64,000 nt of DNA, from positions 22,486 to 86,485 of the forward strand of contig JAAYSZ010000034.1 of assembly GCA_012523895.1 (NCBI GenBank), given 5' to 3'. The DNA is from Erysipelotrichaceae bacterium (GTDB lineage: Bacteria > Bacillota_I > Bacilli_A > Erysipelotrichales > Erysipelotrichaceae). The notes below the pieces were generated by a model. It was not told the DNA's origin. It saw only the letters and a program-made list of their open reading frames with translations, and did not search any database. The position numbers and the translations under genes are program-made. This document shows, piece after piece, positions 1 to 9,152 of the stretch (its first letter is position 1; each line of letters starts with the position of its first letter).

Positions 1-281
1 TCAAATAGCCATTCCATAATTTCAATTTGTTCAAAAGATCCTAGATATCCAGTATACATTGCATCAAATTTTAAATCTTCTTTTTTCCAATGATTTACAA
101 TATCCTTAATATCACTTGTAAGATCTCTAAAAGTAAATCCTTTAAATGCTGTGTGAGTTGATAAAACTGCTGTTGGAATAATTGCGCACTCAACTGACAT
201 AGCAGAAATTATTGGTAAAGCTACTGTTAGTGAACACTTTCCAACACATGATATATCTTGAATAGTTACAATTCTTTTCAT
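1..281 (-). CDS. Pyridoxamine/pyridoxal kinase (PdxY-like), 3' part cut off by window edge
   Basis: The reverse strand from the ATG at 281 stays open to the window edge (93 codons). It reads MKRIVTIQDISCVGKCSL, then TAVLSTHT, GFTFRDLT and MYTGYLGS. These are the signature N-terminal blocks of the ribokinase-fold pyridoxamine kinases of Bacillota, which phosphorylate vitamin B6 vitamers with ATP. The start is supported by a GGAAGG ribosome site that overlaps the end of the upstream acetyltransferase gene, whose stop codon is 3 bases away, so the two are probably co-transcribed. The C-terminal catalytic half, including the anion-hole GxGD motif, lies outside the window. Confidence 0.85.
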   Translation of the reverse strand, partial: MKRIVTIQDISCVGKCSLTVALPIISAMSVECAIIPTAVLSTHTAFKGFTFRDLTSDIKDIVNHWKKEDLKFDAMYTGYLGSFEQIEIMEWLF

Positions 282-284
282 AAA

Positions 285-845
285 TTAACACCTTCCTAAA
301 TATTCTTCTTTTAATATTGAATACATTGCCATATCAGTTATACCTGATATGCATATATCTCTTTTTCTTAAAGTACCTTCATATTTCATGCCTACTTTAA
401 GCATAACTTTTCCTGAACTAGGGTTATCTATACTATGTCTGCCTACAACTAAATTAGAACCTACTTCTTCAAAGAAAAATTTTAATAATCTTTCTAAAGC
501 TTCAGTTGTATAGCCTTTTCCCCAATGCTTTTTAGAAATACAATAGCCTGTTGTAAGTAAACCAAGTTCTTCATTAGATTCTACCACACTTATATTTCCA
601 ATCAACTCATTATTATCTTTTATTACAATTGCCCAGTTGTAAAAATCTTCTTTTTCATATGAATTAATCCATGAATTAACTATTTGTTTAGTAACTTCTA
701 TGTTTTCATGGGGTTTCCATGTTAGATATCTACACACTTCTATATCATTTGCCCAATTTAAAAACATATCTTCAGCATCATCTTTTTTAAACCTTCGTAA
801 TAATAATCTTTCTGTATGTAATTCTTTAGTTCCAATATGTTTCAT
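285..845 (-). CDS. GNAT family N-acetyltransferase (RimJ/RimL-like)
   Basis: A 186-residue protein with the RimJ/RimL-type layout: TERLLLRRF at the N terminus, WAIVIKDNNELIGNISV as the central beta strands, and the acetyl-CoA loop region GYCISKKHWGKGYTTEAL. This is followed by the NPSSGKVMLKVGMKYEGTLRKR block typical of the family. It should transfer acetyl from acetyl-CoA to an amine, but the substrate is not visible. I use the ATG at 845 rather than one at 863 because GGGAG lies 8 bases before it. It sits just upstream of the PdxY-like kinase gene, probably in one transcript. Confidence 0.85.
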   Translation of the reverse strand: MKHIGTKELHTERLLLRRFKKDDAEDMFLNWANDIEVCRYLTWKPHENIEVTKQIVNSWINSYEKEDFYNWAIVIKDNNELIGNISVVESNEELGLLTTGYCISKKHWGKGYTTEALERLLKFFFEEVGSNLVVGRHSIDNPSSGKVMLKVGMKYEGTLRKRDICISGITDMAMYSILKEEYLGRC

Positions 846-921
846 AGCATAACTCCCATACACTATTATAACTTAAACTTTCTATTTTATTAAATGCAGC
901 TATTTTTCAATAATTAAAATC

Positions 922-1755
922 TTATATTAAATTAAAATGTTTAAATGCATTATATAATCCATCCTTATCAACATCATCTGTTACATAATCTGCGATTTCT
1001 TTTATTTCTTGTTGACCTGAGTTCATTGCAACTCCAATATTACAAAACTCTAACATTGAAATATCTATTATTGCATCTCCAAATGCAAATGTATCTTTAA
1101 CATCTCTTTTTAAATATTTTAATAAATAATCAATTGCATTTTCTTTTGTTACATTGGCAATTCCTATATCTCCAAATAATGCTTTTTCTCCTTTTCCTCC
1201 CCATGTACCAACTGGTAAATGAGAAAATTTTTCTTTTGCATCTAAATAATCTTGATAAGAATTTAATACAAAACTAACCTTATTTAAATCATCTCTATAT
1301 AACTTCCCATCAAATATAAGTCCATGTAACACATCTTCGACTTCAAGATTTTGATAGTTTGTTTCTCCTTTATTTGCACTATATTGTTGTATTGGTTTTT
1401 TACCAACTTCTCTAAAATTTCTACTTGCAAATAAACCATTATTGCTTTCTAGATAAAATTCTAAATTTTTACTATGTAACCAATCCACAATTTCTTTAGC
1501 ATCTTCTTTTGAAATTAGCTTATGCATTATTACTTTTCCATTATGTTCAACATAACTTCCATTCCCACATATAATTCCATCTAATCCAATATCTAATATA
1601 TAATCAGGCATCTCAGCTTTGCTTCTTCCTGTACATAGATAAACTAAATGGTTATTCTTTCTTGCTTGAATAACCGCTTTTTTTGCACTTTCTGGTAATT
1701 TGTTTTCATAAGTTATTAAAGTTCCATCAACATCAATAAATATTATCTTACTCAT
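922..1755 (-). CDS. Cof-type HAD-IIB hydrolase (sugar-phosphate or FMN phosphatase-like)
   Basis: A 277-residue cytoplasmic phosphatase of the haloacid dehalogenase superfamily, Cof/YbiV type. Motif I is DVDGT at residues 8-12, with the nucleophile Asp8 and acid/base Asp10. Motif II is the Thr of CTGR (about 41-44). Motif IV is GDAIIDISML from residue 226, carrying the Mg-binding acidic residues. The long insertion between motifs II and III is the C2 cap that sets substrate choice. Members hydrolyse small phosphorylated sugars, PLP or FMN, and the actual substrate cannot be read from sequence. It lies 12 bases after the lipoprotein gene on the same strand. Confidence 0.9.
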   Translation of the reverse strand: MSKIIFIDVDGTLITYENKLPESAKKAVIQARKNNHLVYLCTGRSKAEMPDYILDIGLDGIICGNGSYVEHNGKVIMHKLISKEDAKEIVDWLHSKNLEFYLESNNGLFASRNFREVGKKPIQQYSANKGETNYQNLEVEDVLHGLIFDGKLYRDDLNKVSFVLNSYQDYLDAKEKFSHLPVGTWGGKGEKALFGDIGIANVTKENAIDYLLKYLKRDVKDTFAFGDAIIDISMLEFCNIGVAMNSGQQEIKEIADYVTDDVDKDGLYNAFKHFNLI

Positions 1756-1767
1756 TTACTATTCCTT

Positions 1768-2706
1768 TCATTCAAATGTAATTATTGGATATTTTTCACT
1801 TACATCATGATATATATTAATATCTTTTTCATCAACTAATACCATATCTAAGGCAGCTAATGCAGATGATATTCTATATCCGTTACCATAATCTTTTGTA
1901 GGATAAGAAAAATATATTCCACTGCCACAACAAGTATAAGCCGCATTAATACCTTTATTAACAACATAACATTCTACAGCTTGATCATTAATAGGATTAG
2001 GTTCTTTTGATGTTGGTACATAAACACATACATATGTTTCTTCACTATCTTCTTTTAAAGATGGAGTTAAAGCAACATATACACTTTCATCAATATTATC
2101 AGGAACACTAAACTTCACAAAATCTAATTTGTTTGAAAGAGAATAATATCTTTTATTATCTTTAACTTCATAATCTAATACATTATATGAAAAATCTGTT
2201 TCATATTCTTTATAAACTAAAGGTTCTTCATTTACATAAATAGTTTCAATATTATGAATTATATTCTCATTATCTAACTCTAAATCAAAAGATAATTGTT
2301 TTATTTTATTTGATAATTCATCTATATCTTGATTTTCAATTATTACATCTTGATAAAAAACTGTTTTATTTTGATAATCTTTTGCATAAGTATCAAATAA
2401 ATCTCCATCCATAAACTTTGTATCATTTGCATATCCAACTATTTCATTAATTACATTTTCATCTTTATTGAAAAACGAACTAGCATTATCTGCCATAAAA
2501 ACAAGCCTTAAATAAAGATTATCTTCATCTTCTAAAGTGCTAATAACCGCATAACTAGTAATCTTACCTTCCTCAATTACCTCTTCATTTTCTTCTTCAA
2601 TTATAGTTGGTTCTTGGTTTATTGTGGGTTCTTCATTAATTTCATTAGTTTTACTACATCCTGTCATAAAAACTAAAACAAGAAATATTACTATTAGTTT
2701 TTTCAT
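1768..2706 (-). CDS. Lipoprotein of unknown function
   Basis: A 312-residue protein with a clear lipoprotein signal: MKKL, a hydrophobic stretch, then the lipobox MTGC with Cys17 as the probable lipidated residue. A Glu/Pro-rich linker (about 20-50) separates the anchor from a folded extracellular part. The C-terminal 60 residues contain a Cys-Cys pair (AYTCCGSG) and a conserved-looking YGNGYRISSALAALD segment. I do not recognise the fold. It follows the 65-residue ORF and precedes the HAD phosphatase, all leftward, with short gaps. Confidence 0.75.
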   Translation of the reverse strand: MKKLIVIFLVLVFMTGCSKTNEINEEPTINQEPTIIEEENEEVIEEGKITSYAVISTLEDEDNLYLRLVFMADNASSFFNKDENVINEIVGYANDTKFMDGDLFDTYAKDYQNKTVFYQDVIIENQDIDELSNKIKQLSFDLELDNENIIHNIETIYVNEEPLVYKEYETDFSYNVLDYEVKDNKRYYSLSNKLDFVKFSVPDNIDESVYVALTPSLKEDSEETYVCVYVPTSKEPNPINDQAVECYVVNKGINAAYTCCGSGIYFSYPTKDYGNGYRISSALAALDMVLVDEKDINIYHDVSEKYPIITFE

Positions 2707-2766
2707 GATACTTCCTTCTTTCTTATTTAATAAAATTATATCACTGTAGATTAAGAAAAAATAACA

Positions 2767-2964
2767 TTAACTTATATCATATTCTTTTATAAAATCATCA
2801 TGTAAAAATGTACAATGATAACTTTCCATATAATATTGATATAGTTCGTTTAACTCTTTTTCATCATCAATATTATTTTCTAAACTAAATATTGCTTTTA
2901 TATAATCTTCATAATTTTCATCAATTAATTTTGATAATATATCTCTAGTTTTTTTATAAGACAT
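2767..2964 (-). CDS. Small acidic protein downstream of the GIY-YIG helicase
   Basis: A 65-residue, acidic, mostly helical-looking protein (MSYKKTRDILSKLIDENYED) ending in LHDDFIKEYDIS. It begins 16 bases after the stop of the GIY-YIG/DUF2075 helicase with a GGGG-type ribosome site, so co-transcription and a functional link are likely. I do not recognise a family. It could be a cofactor or regulator of the helicase, or an independent small protein. The only support is ORF length, start context and spacing. Confidence 0.6.
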   Translation of the reverse strand: MSYKKTRDILSKLIDENYEDYIKAIFSLENNIDDEKELNELYQYYMESYHCTFLHDDFIKEYDIS

Positions 2965-2980
2965 TCAAGTTCCCCTATCT

Positions 2981-4681
2981 TTATAAAAAATATTGTTTTA
3001 AATAATCCTTTAAATCTTTATCACAAATATACACATATACACCTCTTATCCCTCTTGAAAATAATGTTATGTATATGTTTGTAATATACTCAAATAATTC
3101 ATCGTATTCATTTATTGATCTTTTTCCCATTATGTCATAATAATTATCTTTTATAACTACTATTTTATTTTTAGCTTTATCATATGAAATTTCATTTCCC
3201 ATCACTATACCAATATAGTTTAAATCATAACCTTGAACAGTATGAATACATCCCATTTCATTAATTGAATTTTCAGAGTTTATCCAATCATTAGGTGTTG
3301 TATTCCATGTAAATTCTTCATTATCTATTCTTATATCAACAGTTCTTTTATCATAAGGTGTTCCTTTTTTATCTTGTTTTGATTTCCATTGCCAAGCATA
3401 TCCTGCAACCATTTTTGATAAACCAATATCTGGATTTTTATCTTTTTCCATTATATCTATACGCATATCAGATATGTTATCAAACAATTTAAATTCAAAA
3501 TTTTTGTCAAAAGTTTTTGGTTTAGGATTTTTATTAGTAAAAATATCTTTTATATAATTATAAAATTCCTCTCCTCCTAGACTCCTCATTTGAGCTTCAA
3601 GAATGTATTCAAAACTACAATTATCAAGCACTTTTTTAAATTGTTCTTTTCTTATATCTGTTGGCCTTATTGTTTGAAACCTATCATAAAAAAATATTTG
3701 ATGTTTACTTTTTAAAAGTATCCAATCTAGTTCTGTTCCTTCATTAGGATCTAATCCCAATTTAATATTTGCTTTTGAAAAAGCAGGAAAAGCTCCACTA
3801 ACTAAATTTTTCCTTCTTCTTAATCTATGTGCTTCATCAACAATTACCAAATCTAAATATTCTGAGTCTACAATATCTTTTGGACTCATTATTATTTTCA
3901 CAGGTAAACCTTTTATCGCTCTAAAAACCCTTTTCATAGTTGACCTTAATGAATCCATAGGAACTATATAACCAATCTTAAAATTTGGTGCATAATTATG
4001 TAATTCTATTAAAGATTGAATATAGGAAGAATCTTCAGGATTAAAATCTAAATTATAAAAATTGGGATCTGTTAATAGCTTTACTAAATATGTCGCAAGA
4101 ATAGTTTTCCCTGTACCTGCAACACCACTTACAACTCCCATAAATTTTTCACCTTTAACTACTGAGTCACTCAATTTTCTTATTATAGAATCTCTTGCAT
4201 TTATTTGATCTGAGTTTAAAGATTTATATGGAGAATATTTAAAAATATCTGAATTTTTAATTTCTTCTATTTCTTTATTCACAAGTTTTCTTTGTTTTAA
4301 CATATTCCATAATTGTTTAAAAAAAGGTGATTCCTGTGAAAATTTATGCATATTATTATATTTATGGAACACTAGTCCACTATTACTATTTTGTAGTTTG
4401 AATTTTTCATCAGCACTCATTAATTCTATCAGTGATGATTCTATGTCAAGGGTTGCAGACTTGTTAAAATTATCATCTTCTATAATATGAAGCTCTTTTA
4501 AAAACCTACGTCTAGGATTAGCTAAATGTTGTAAAGTTCTATTATATGCACTTATTGTTTCACCAATATATGCTTCATTTTTATTGTTTATAATATACAC
4601 AACAGGCCAATCTTTTCCTTTAGGGTCTTTTTTTATATCCGAAATACTTTCCTCTTGAAATTTATAATACTTTATCTTCAT
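2981..4681 (-). CDS. GIY-YIG nuclease fused to DUF2075 (Schlafen group 3-like) helicase
   Basis: A 566-residue two-domain protein. Residues about 25-110 form a GIY-YIG nuclease-like module: VYI (28-30), YIG (38-40), Arg48 and Glu81 occupy the family's catalytic positions. Residues about 155-566 are a DUF2075-type superfamily 1 ATPase with Walker A GVAGTGKT (186-193), Walker B LVIVDEAH (278-285) and a QGYDLNYIGIVMG motif near the C terminus. Known relatives are predicted DNA/RNA helicases, and the nuclease fusion suggests nucleic-acid surveillance or phage defence (inference). It is followed by a 65-residue ORF. The 49-base gap to the M48 protease gene leaves little room for a separate promoter. 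Confidence 0.85.
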   Translation of the reverse strand: MKIKYYKFQEESISDIKKDPKGKDWPVVYIINNKNEAYIGETISAYNRTLQHLANPRRRFLKELHIIEDDNFNKSATLDIESSLIELMSADEKFKLQNSNSGLVFHKYNNMHKFSQESPFFKQLWNMLKQRKLVNKEIEEIKNSDIFKYSPYKSLNSDQINARDSIIRKLSDSVVKGEKFMGVVSGVAGTGKTILATYLVKLLTDPNFYNLDFNPEDSSYIQSLIELHNYAPNFKIGYIVPMDSLRSTMKRVFRAIKGLPVKIIMSPKDIVDSEYLDLVIVDEAHRLRRRKNLVSGAFPAFSKANIKLGLDPNEGTELDWILLKSKHQIFFYDRFQTIRPTDIRKEQFKKVLDNCSFEYILEAQMRSLGGEEFYNYIKDIFTNKNPKPKTFDKNFEFKLFDNISDMRIDIMEKDKNPDIGLSKMVAGYAWQWKSKQDKKGTPYDKRTVDIRIDNEEFTWNTTPNDWINSENSINEMGCIHTVQGYDLNYIGIVMGNEISYDKAKNKIVVIKDNYYDIMGKRSINEYDELFEYITNIYITLFSRGIRGVYVYICDKDLKDYLKQYFL

Positions 4682-4730
4682 ATCTATGTTATTTTAACTG
4701 TTATAATCCTTTATTAATTTTAATTATAGT

Positions 4731-6056
4731 TTAAATAAACTTATTCACAAATATAACTATTTCTGAATCAATACTAAACCATTCATCCCTACTAAAAGAT
4801 GCTTTACCATTAATAGAAATCATATTTACAGTTTCTGACAATCTTTCATTTCCATTGAAAACTTCTTTTACTTTTATATTAGTAAAACCTGCATCATATA
4901 GTTCATTAATAACATCATCAACATATCTTCTTGAATAATATCTAGAACTATTAGGCATACGTCTTTCTCCAGGATGCAGTTTTATTAATTCTTCTTCAGT
5001 TAAAGGAGAATAGTATGTAATAACAATTTTTGATGCTAAAGGAACCCAATCTCCTTCTTCATACATTATTTTATCATTTACAGTTACTTGTAATGTTTGA
5101 TTTTCTTTAGTAAAAAATCCTGGTTTTTCTATAACACGTGATAATTTAATATTAGTAAAACCATAGTCTCTAATTTCTTTTTCTACTTCACGATAATCTC
5201 TATACAAATATGTTCTATCTGACCACTCTAACGGTAAATCATCTATAGTATCATTATTTTCAAGATAATTTTTAACTTTAATAAACTGATCAGATTTTTC
5301 CCACTGTAAACATTCATATGCTCTAACTGCATTTAATGGATGAGTGTTATAACTATACATTAATAATTCAAGAGTTTTATTCCATTGATCCTCACTCATC
5401 ATTTCATTATATTCTACAGCTTGATTTAAAAACGCTTCCATATTCAATTCACCTTGTACATGCTTATCAAAACCAGCAAACCTTGCACAAACTTCAGCCA
5501 TCTTACTTGCATCACCATCACATATTACAGCTGCACGATCTGCAGAATATTCACTACATCTCATCCAATATGCAAAAGCTGCTTGAATTGGTAAAATTGC
5601 AATTCCAGGAATACCTAAAGCAGCTATTGCACCACTTAAAATTATCTTACCCATTGTTCTATATAAAACATGGCGACATGCAATGTGACCACATTCATGT
5701 GCAATTATTGTTGGAATCAATTCTTCTGGCATTGTTTCAAGTAAACCAGAAGTAATTACAATAAATGGGTTAGTATCACCACTTGTATATGCATTTGGCC
5801 TTACATCAAGCTCTAAATATAACTCAGGTATATCAATACCAAGCTTTTCACATATAGGTGGTAACATATTGTAATATTTTGGTAATTGTTCTTCACTTAA
5901 CCTTAAATTTGTAGACATATTACGAATTTTAAATTGTTTTTCATTCCATACATTCATAAAAGCTTTAAGCACAGTAGAAAATCCTGGTACAGATTTTAAA
6001 GCATTTAATGCTGCCTTATCTGCTTCATGAATAAATAAATTTGGGTTGATTGCCAT
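4731..6056 (-). CDS. M48 family metalloprotease with two C-terminal PASTA-like repeats
   Basis: A 441-residue protein. The zinc site is HECGH (His120, Glu121, His124) with the third ligand Glu169 in the SEYSADRAA block, which is diagnostic for M48 peptidases. One hydrophobic stretch (about 138-164) sits between the ligands, and there is no signal peptide. After about residue 285 come two repeats of ~70 residues, each with a [DE]VxxE[IL]xDxGFTNIKxxxV core followed by a beta-rich end. They resemble PASTA or SHIRT-like extracellular modules, although this protein shows no export signal. It probably degrades cytoplasmic or membrane-associated proteins. Its ribosome site is AGGAG. Confidence 0.85.
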   Translation of the reverse strand: MAINPNLFIHEADKAALNALKSVPGFSTVLKAFMNVWNEKQFKIRNMSTNLRLSEEQLPKYYNMLPPICEKLGIDIPELYLELDVRPNAYTSGDTNPFIVITSGLLETMPEELIPTIIAHECGHIACRHVLYRTMGKIILSGAIAALGIPGIAILPIQAAFAYWMRCSEYSADRAAVICDGDASKMAEVCARFAGFDKHVQGELNMEAFLNQAVEYNEMMSEDQWNKTLELLMYSYNTHPLNAVRAYECLQWEKSDQFIKVKNYLENNDTIDDLPLEWSDRTYLYRDYREVEKEIRDYGFTNIKLSRVIEKPGFFTKENQTLQVTVNDKIMYEEGDWVPLASKIVITYYSPLTEEELIKLHPGERRMPNSSRYYSRRYVDDVINELYDAGFTNIKVKEVFNGNERLSETVNMISINGKASFSRDEWFSIDSEIVIFVNKFI

Positions 6057-6103
6057 ATAAATAACTCCTTTTCATTATATTAATTATAAAATATATATAA
6101 AAA

Positions 6104-6134
6104 AGTTCACCTTATTACTTAAACAAGGTAAACT
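6104..6134 (-). terminator. Intrinsic terminator after the ArsB/NhaD-type permease
   Basis: On the reverse strand AGTTTACCTT pairs with AAGGTGAACT (10 bp, one wobble-type mismatch) around an 11-base loop, followed by a T run. It lies 7 bases beyond the permease stop codon. Confidence 0.75.
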
Positions 6135-6140
6135 CTTTAA

Positions 6141-7415
6141 TTATCCAAATAAAAACCATATTAATACATATCCAGTAAATACTGCCGCAAGTGTATAAGG
6201 TATTGATATTTTCATAAATGTAGAAGACGGTACTTCGTGTCCATTTTTCTTTAAAATCCCTATTGCAGTAATATTTGCGGAAGCTCCTATTGGAGTTAGA
6301 TTTCCACCTAATGTTGCTCCAGATAAAAGTCCAAAATATAAAAGTGTTGGATCAACTCCTAAATGAATTGCTATACCAGTAACTACAGGTAACATTGTAG
6401 CAACATATGGAATATTATCTATAAATGCTGAAAGTATTACTGAAGCAAATACAATTATTGTATATAAAACAAAAATGTTATCAGATCCAAATTTAACAAA
6501 AATATTCGCAATTTCATCTATAACTCCTACATAAGAAATACCACCAATTACAACAAATAATCCTGCTAATAAAAACAATGTAAAGAAGTCCATATCAGCT
6601 TTTACTAACGATATTGCATGAGTAAATGAAGTTTTTTTAGACTGAACTATTATTCCTAATATTAAATAAGCCATACAAATATATCCATTTATTAAATCAG
6701 GTGTATTTGGAATAAATGAAGCTATTATTAAAGATAATATAGTTCCAACTAATAAAAATGTTGGAAAATAATCTTCAACTTCAGTAAAATGTTCAAGATG
6801 AACTTCTTGATTATATTCTTTAAATACAAAATATAATACAGCTGTTGCAGCAATCATAGCTAATTGAACAACAAAGAACATTCCTGGTTTTCCATCATAA
6901 ATAATAAAATCCATAAAGTTCATATTTGCATATCCACCTAAAAGAATAGATGTTGTATCACCTACTAAAGTAGCAGCTCCTTGTAAGTTTGAAGCTATTG
7001 CAATAGCTATAACCATTTTTACTGGTTTAATATTTAATTTATCAGCTACAGTAATTGCAACAGGAGCAACCATTAATACTGTAGCTACATTATCTACAAA
7101 AGCAGAGATAATTCCAGCAAAAACAGATAATGAAATAACAACCCATTTTACATTTGGCATTTTATCAATAATATAATCTGCCAGTAATGAAGGCATTTTT
7201 GATTCAATAAAAAGTGAAACTATTCCCATAGTTCCAGCTATCATCATAAGAACATTAAAATCTATAGCAGGAAGTATTTCAGAAATAGGTAATAAACCTA
7301 AAATAACAAATAATGCAGCTGAAGTAACAGCAACATGTGCTCTATAATTTGGAATTGCTATCATAAGCACATAAGTCAATATAAAAATAATAAGTCCTAA
7401 AATTAAATCATTCAT
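6141..7415 (-). CDS. ArsB/NhaD superfamily (SLC13-like) ion/anion permease
   Basis: A 424-residue polytopic membrane protein with about 11-12 predicted hydrophobic helices. It has the inverted-repeat architecture of the ion transporter superfamily: half 1 contains AFVDNVATVLMVAPVAITVA and SNLQGAATLVGDTTSILLG, and half 2 contains AFIDNIPYVATMLPVV and SGATLGGNLTPIGASANI. These paired [SA]FVDN...P and GD/GG-NLTPIG-N motifs are typical of ArsB/NhaD/CitM-type carriers. The substrate (dicarboxylate, arsenite or Na+/H+) cannot be decided. It has its own terminator, so it is monocistronic. A 97-base gap with no long ORF separates it from the MATE gene. Confidence 0.85.
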   Translation of the reverse strand: MNDLILGLIIFILTYVLMIAIPNYRAHVAVTSAALFVILGLLPISEILPAIDFNVLMMIAGTMGIVSLFIESKMPSLLADYIIDKMPNVKWVVISLSVFAGIISAFVDNVATVLMVAPVAITVADKLNIKPVKMVIAIAIASNLQGAATLVGDTTSILLGGYANMNFMDFIIYDGKPGMFFVVQLAMIAATAVLYFVFKEYNQEVHLEHFTEVEDYFPTFLLVGTILSLIIASFIPNTPDLINGYICMAYLILGIIVQSKKTSFTHAISLVKADMDFFTLFLLAGLFVVIGGISYVGVIDEIANIFVKFGSDNIFVLYTIIVFASVILSAFIDNIPYVATMLPVVTGIAIHLGVDPTLLYFGLLSGATLGGNLTPIGASANITAIGILKKNGHEVPSSTFMKISIPYTLAAVFTGYVLIWFLFG

Positions 7416-7512
7416 ATTCTACCTCTAAATAAATTGTTCATTAACCAAATAATTGTAGCATATTTAAATTATATCTATGTATATAAAATGTTTAATAAAA
7501 TTAAAACAGTTT

Positions 7513-8886
7513 TTACATTATTTTTTTAGTTATTAAAAAACTAAGTTGTAATTTTTTTACCATTTTCTTTTTGTAATAAACAAGCCCAAATAAATCCGCT
7601 AAAAACCATCCTATAGGTATAGCCCACCAAATTCCTATAACTCCAATTGATGGGATTGCTGACAACATGTAAGCAAGTACAACTCTAGTACCAAGAGATA
7701 TAATTGTTAACACAACTGACATAGCAGGTTTTGCAAGTCCACGATAAATACCATACAGTAAAAATAAAATCCCAATCCCTACATAAAATGCTCCTTCAAT
7801 TCTTAAATACTGTATACCTGCATCCATTACACCAGTATGAACACTTGTATCTATAAAAAAACCTATTAACTGTTTTGCAAAAACATTAACAAAAACAGAA
7901 GCTAGTAAACAAAAGACACTTGCAATAATTAATGCTTGTCTAAAGCCAGTATTTATCCTGTCATATTTTTTAGCACCAAAATTTTGAGAAACAAAAATTG
8001 AAAAAGCATTACTAAAATCCTGAGCTGGGAAATAAGCAATTGCATCAATCTTAACAACTATCGCAAAAGCTGCACTTATAACTAATCCAAAAGAGTTTAC
8101 TAATCCTTGAATCATAAGAATACCAAAATTCATTATTGATTGTTGAACTGAAGTTAAAACTGAATTAGATATTATATAACTTAAAAGATTTGGTGCATAA
8201 ACAAAATCTTTTTTAGTTGGCATAAGATTCTTAAATTTAACAATAAAATAAATCGTTGTTCCAACAGCTGATAAAATTTGTGAAGTAACTGTTGCCCAAG
8301 CAGCTCCACCTACTCCCATATCAAATTTTAAAATAAAAACCAAATCTAAAACAATATTTGTTATTGCTGATAAACCAATAAAAATAAGAGACACCATGGA
8401 ATTTCCTACACTTCTTAATACTGCAGAAAAATAGTTGGTAATATAAATAGGAATAATACCGTATAAAACAATAGTCATATAAATTTTTGCATAACTTACA
8501 ACTTCTGTTGGTATATTTAACCAAACAATCAATTCGTCTACTAAAAAAAGAGAAACAACGTTAATAATTAAAGAAATAATAAACATAAACACAAAAGAAT
8601 TAACCATTCCTCTTTTAAAGTCTTTAATATTTCCTCCGCCAATAAGTTGAGCAAAAACCGCTCCACTTCCCATAGTCAAACCAATAATTATTGATGTTAA
8701 AAAAACCATAAGACTATAAGAAGATCCTACTGCAGACAAGGCTTCTTCTCCTATAGTATGCCCTACTATTACTGTATCTGCTACATTATACATTTGTTGC
8801 AAAATATTACCTGCAATCATAGGTAAACTAAAAAAAACCAAAGTTTTACCTATATTCCCTTTTGTTAAATCGCCTTGTTTTTCCAT
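7513..8886 (-). CDS. MATE family multidrug efflux transporter
   Basis: A 457-residue, 12-helix protein of the MATE/DinF family. The first block, DLTKGNIGKTLVFFSLPMIAGNILQQMYNVADTVIVG, and the equivalent PAQDFSNAFSIFVSQNFGAKKYDRI in the second half are family signatures. It should export cationic drugs or metabolites in exchange for Na+ or H+. The start is an ATG with a weak upstream site. A 266-base gap separates it from the yjjIW operon. It is one of three MATE genes in this window; the others begin at 27781 and 44506. Confidence 0.9.
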   Translation of the reverse strand: MEKQGDLTKGNIGKTLVFFSLPMIAGNILQQMYNVADTVIVGHTIGEEALSAVGSSYSLMVFLTSIIIGLTMGSGAVFAQLIGGGNIKDFKRGMVNSFVFMFIISLIINVVSLFLVDELIVWLNIPTEVVSYAKIYMTIVLYGIIPIYITNYFSAVLRSVGNSMVSLIFIGLSAITNIVLDLVFILKFDMGVGGAAWATVTSQILSAVGTTIYFIVKFKNLMPTKKDFVYAPNLLSYIISNSVLTSVQQSIMNFGILMIQGLVNSFGLVISAAFAIVVKIDAIAYFPAQDFSNAFSIFVSQNFGAKKYDRINTGFRQALIIASVFCLLASVFVNVFAKQLIGFFIDTSVHTGVMDAGIQYLRIEGAFYVGIGILFLLYGIYRGLAKPAMSVVLTIISLGTRVVLAYMLSAIPSIGVIGIWWAIPIGWFLADLFGLVYYKKKMVKKLQLSFLITKKIM

Positions 8887-9070
8887 TTTTACACCATTCT
8901 AAAATAGAGTTTTTACTTATCATTATCTTAACATGTAACAAAATCTTATATACAAAAAAATCATTTAATAAAATTTAGACTTTTTATTGTATATAACTTA
9001 TTTTAGTAAGAAATTTAAAAACTAAAATATATTATAATTCATATCCTTTTAAATTATTTCTATATTATTT

Positions 9071-9093
9071 AAAAACCACACATTTCTGTGTGG
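9071..9093 (-). terminator. Intrinsic terminator of the yjjI-yjjW operon
   Basis: On the reverse strand CCACACA-GAAA-TGTGTGG forms a perfect 7 bp stem with a GNRA-type tetraloop followed by TTTTT. It lies 60 bases after the yjjW stop. Confidence 0.85.
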
Positions 9094-9152
9094 CTGTATT
9101 AATAGTCTTAAAACACAATATTTTTGTTTATTCAAACAAGTAAGCTAATAAA

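Noticed and set aside
5336..5755. 139-codon plus-strand ORF opposite the M48 protease
   Set aside because: It is a shadow: a His/Leu/Gln-rich translation with no ribosome site, opposite a conserved zinc protease.
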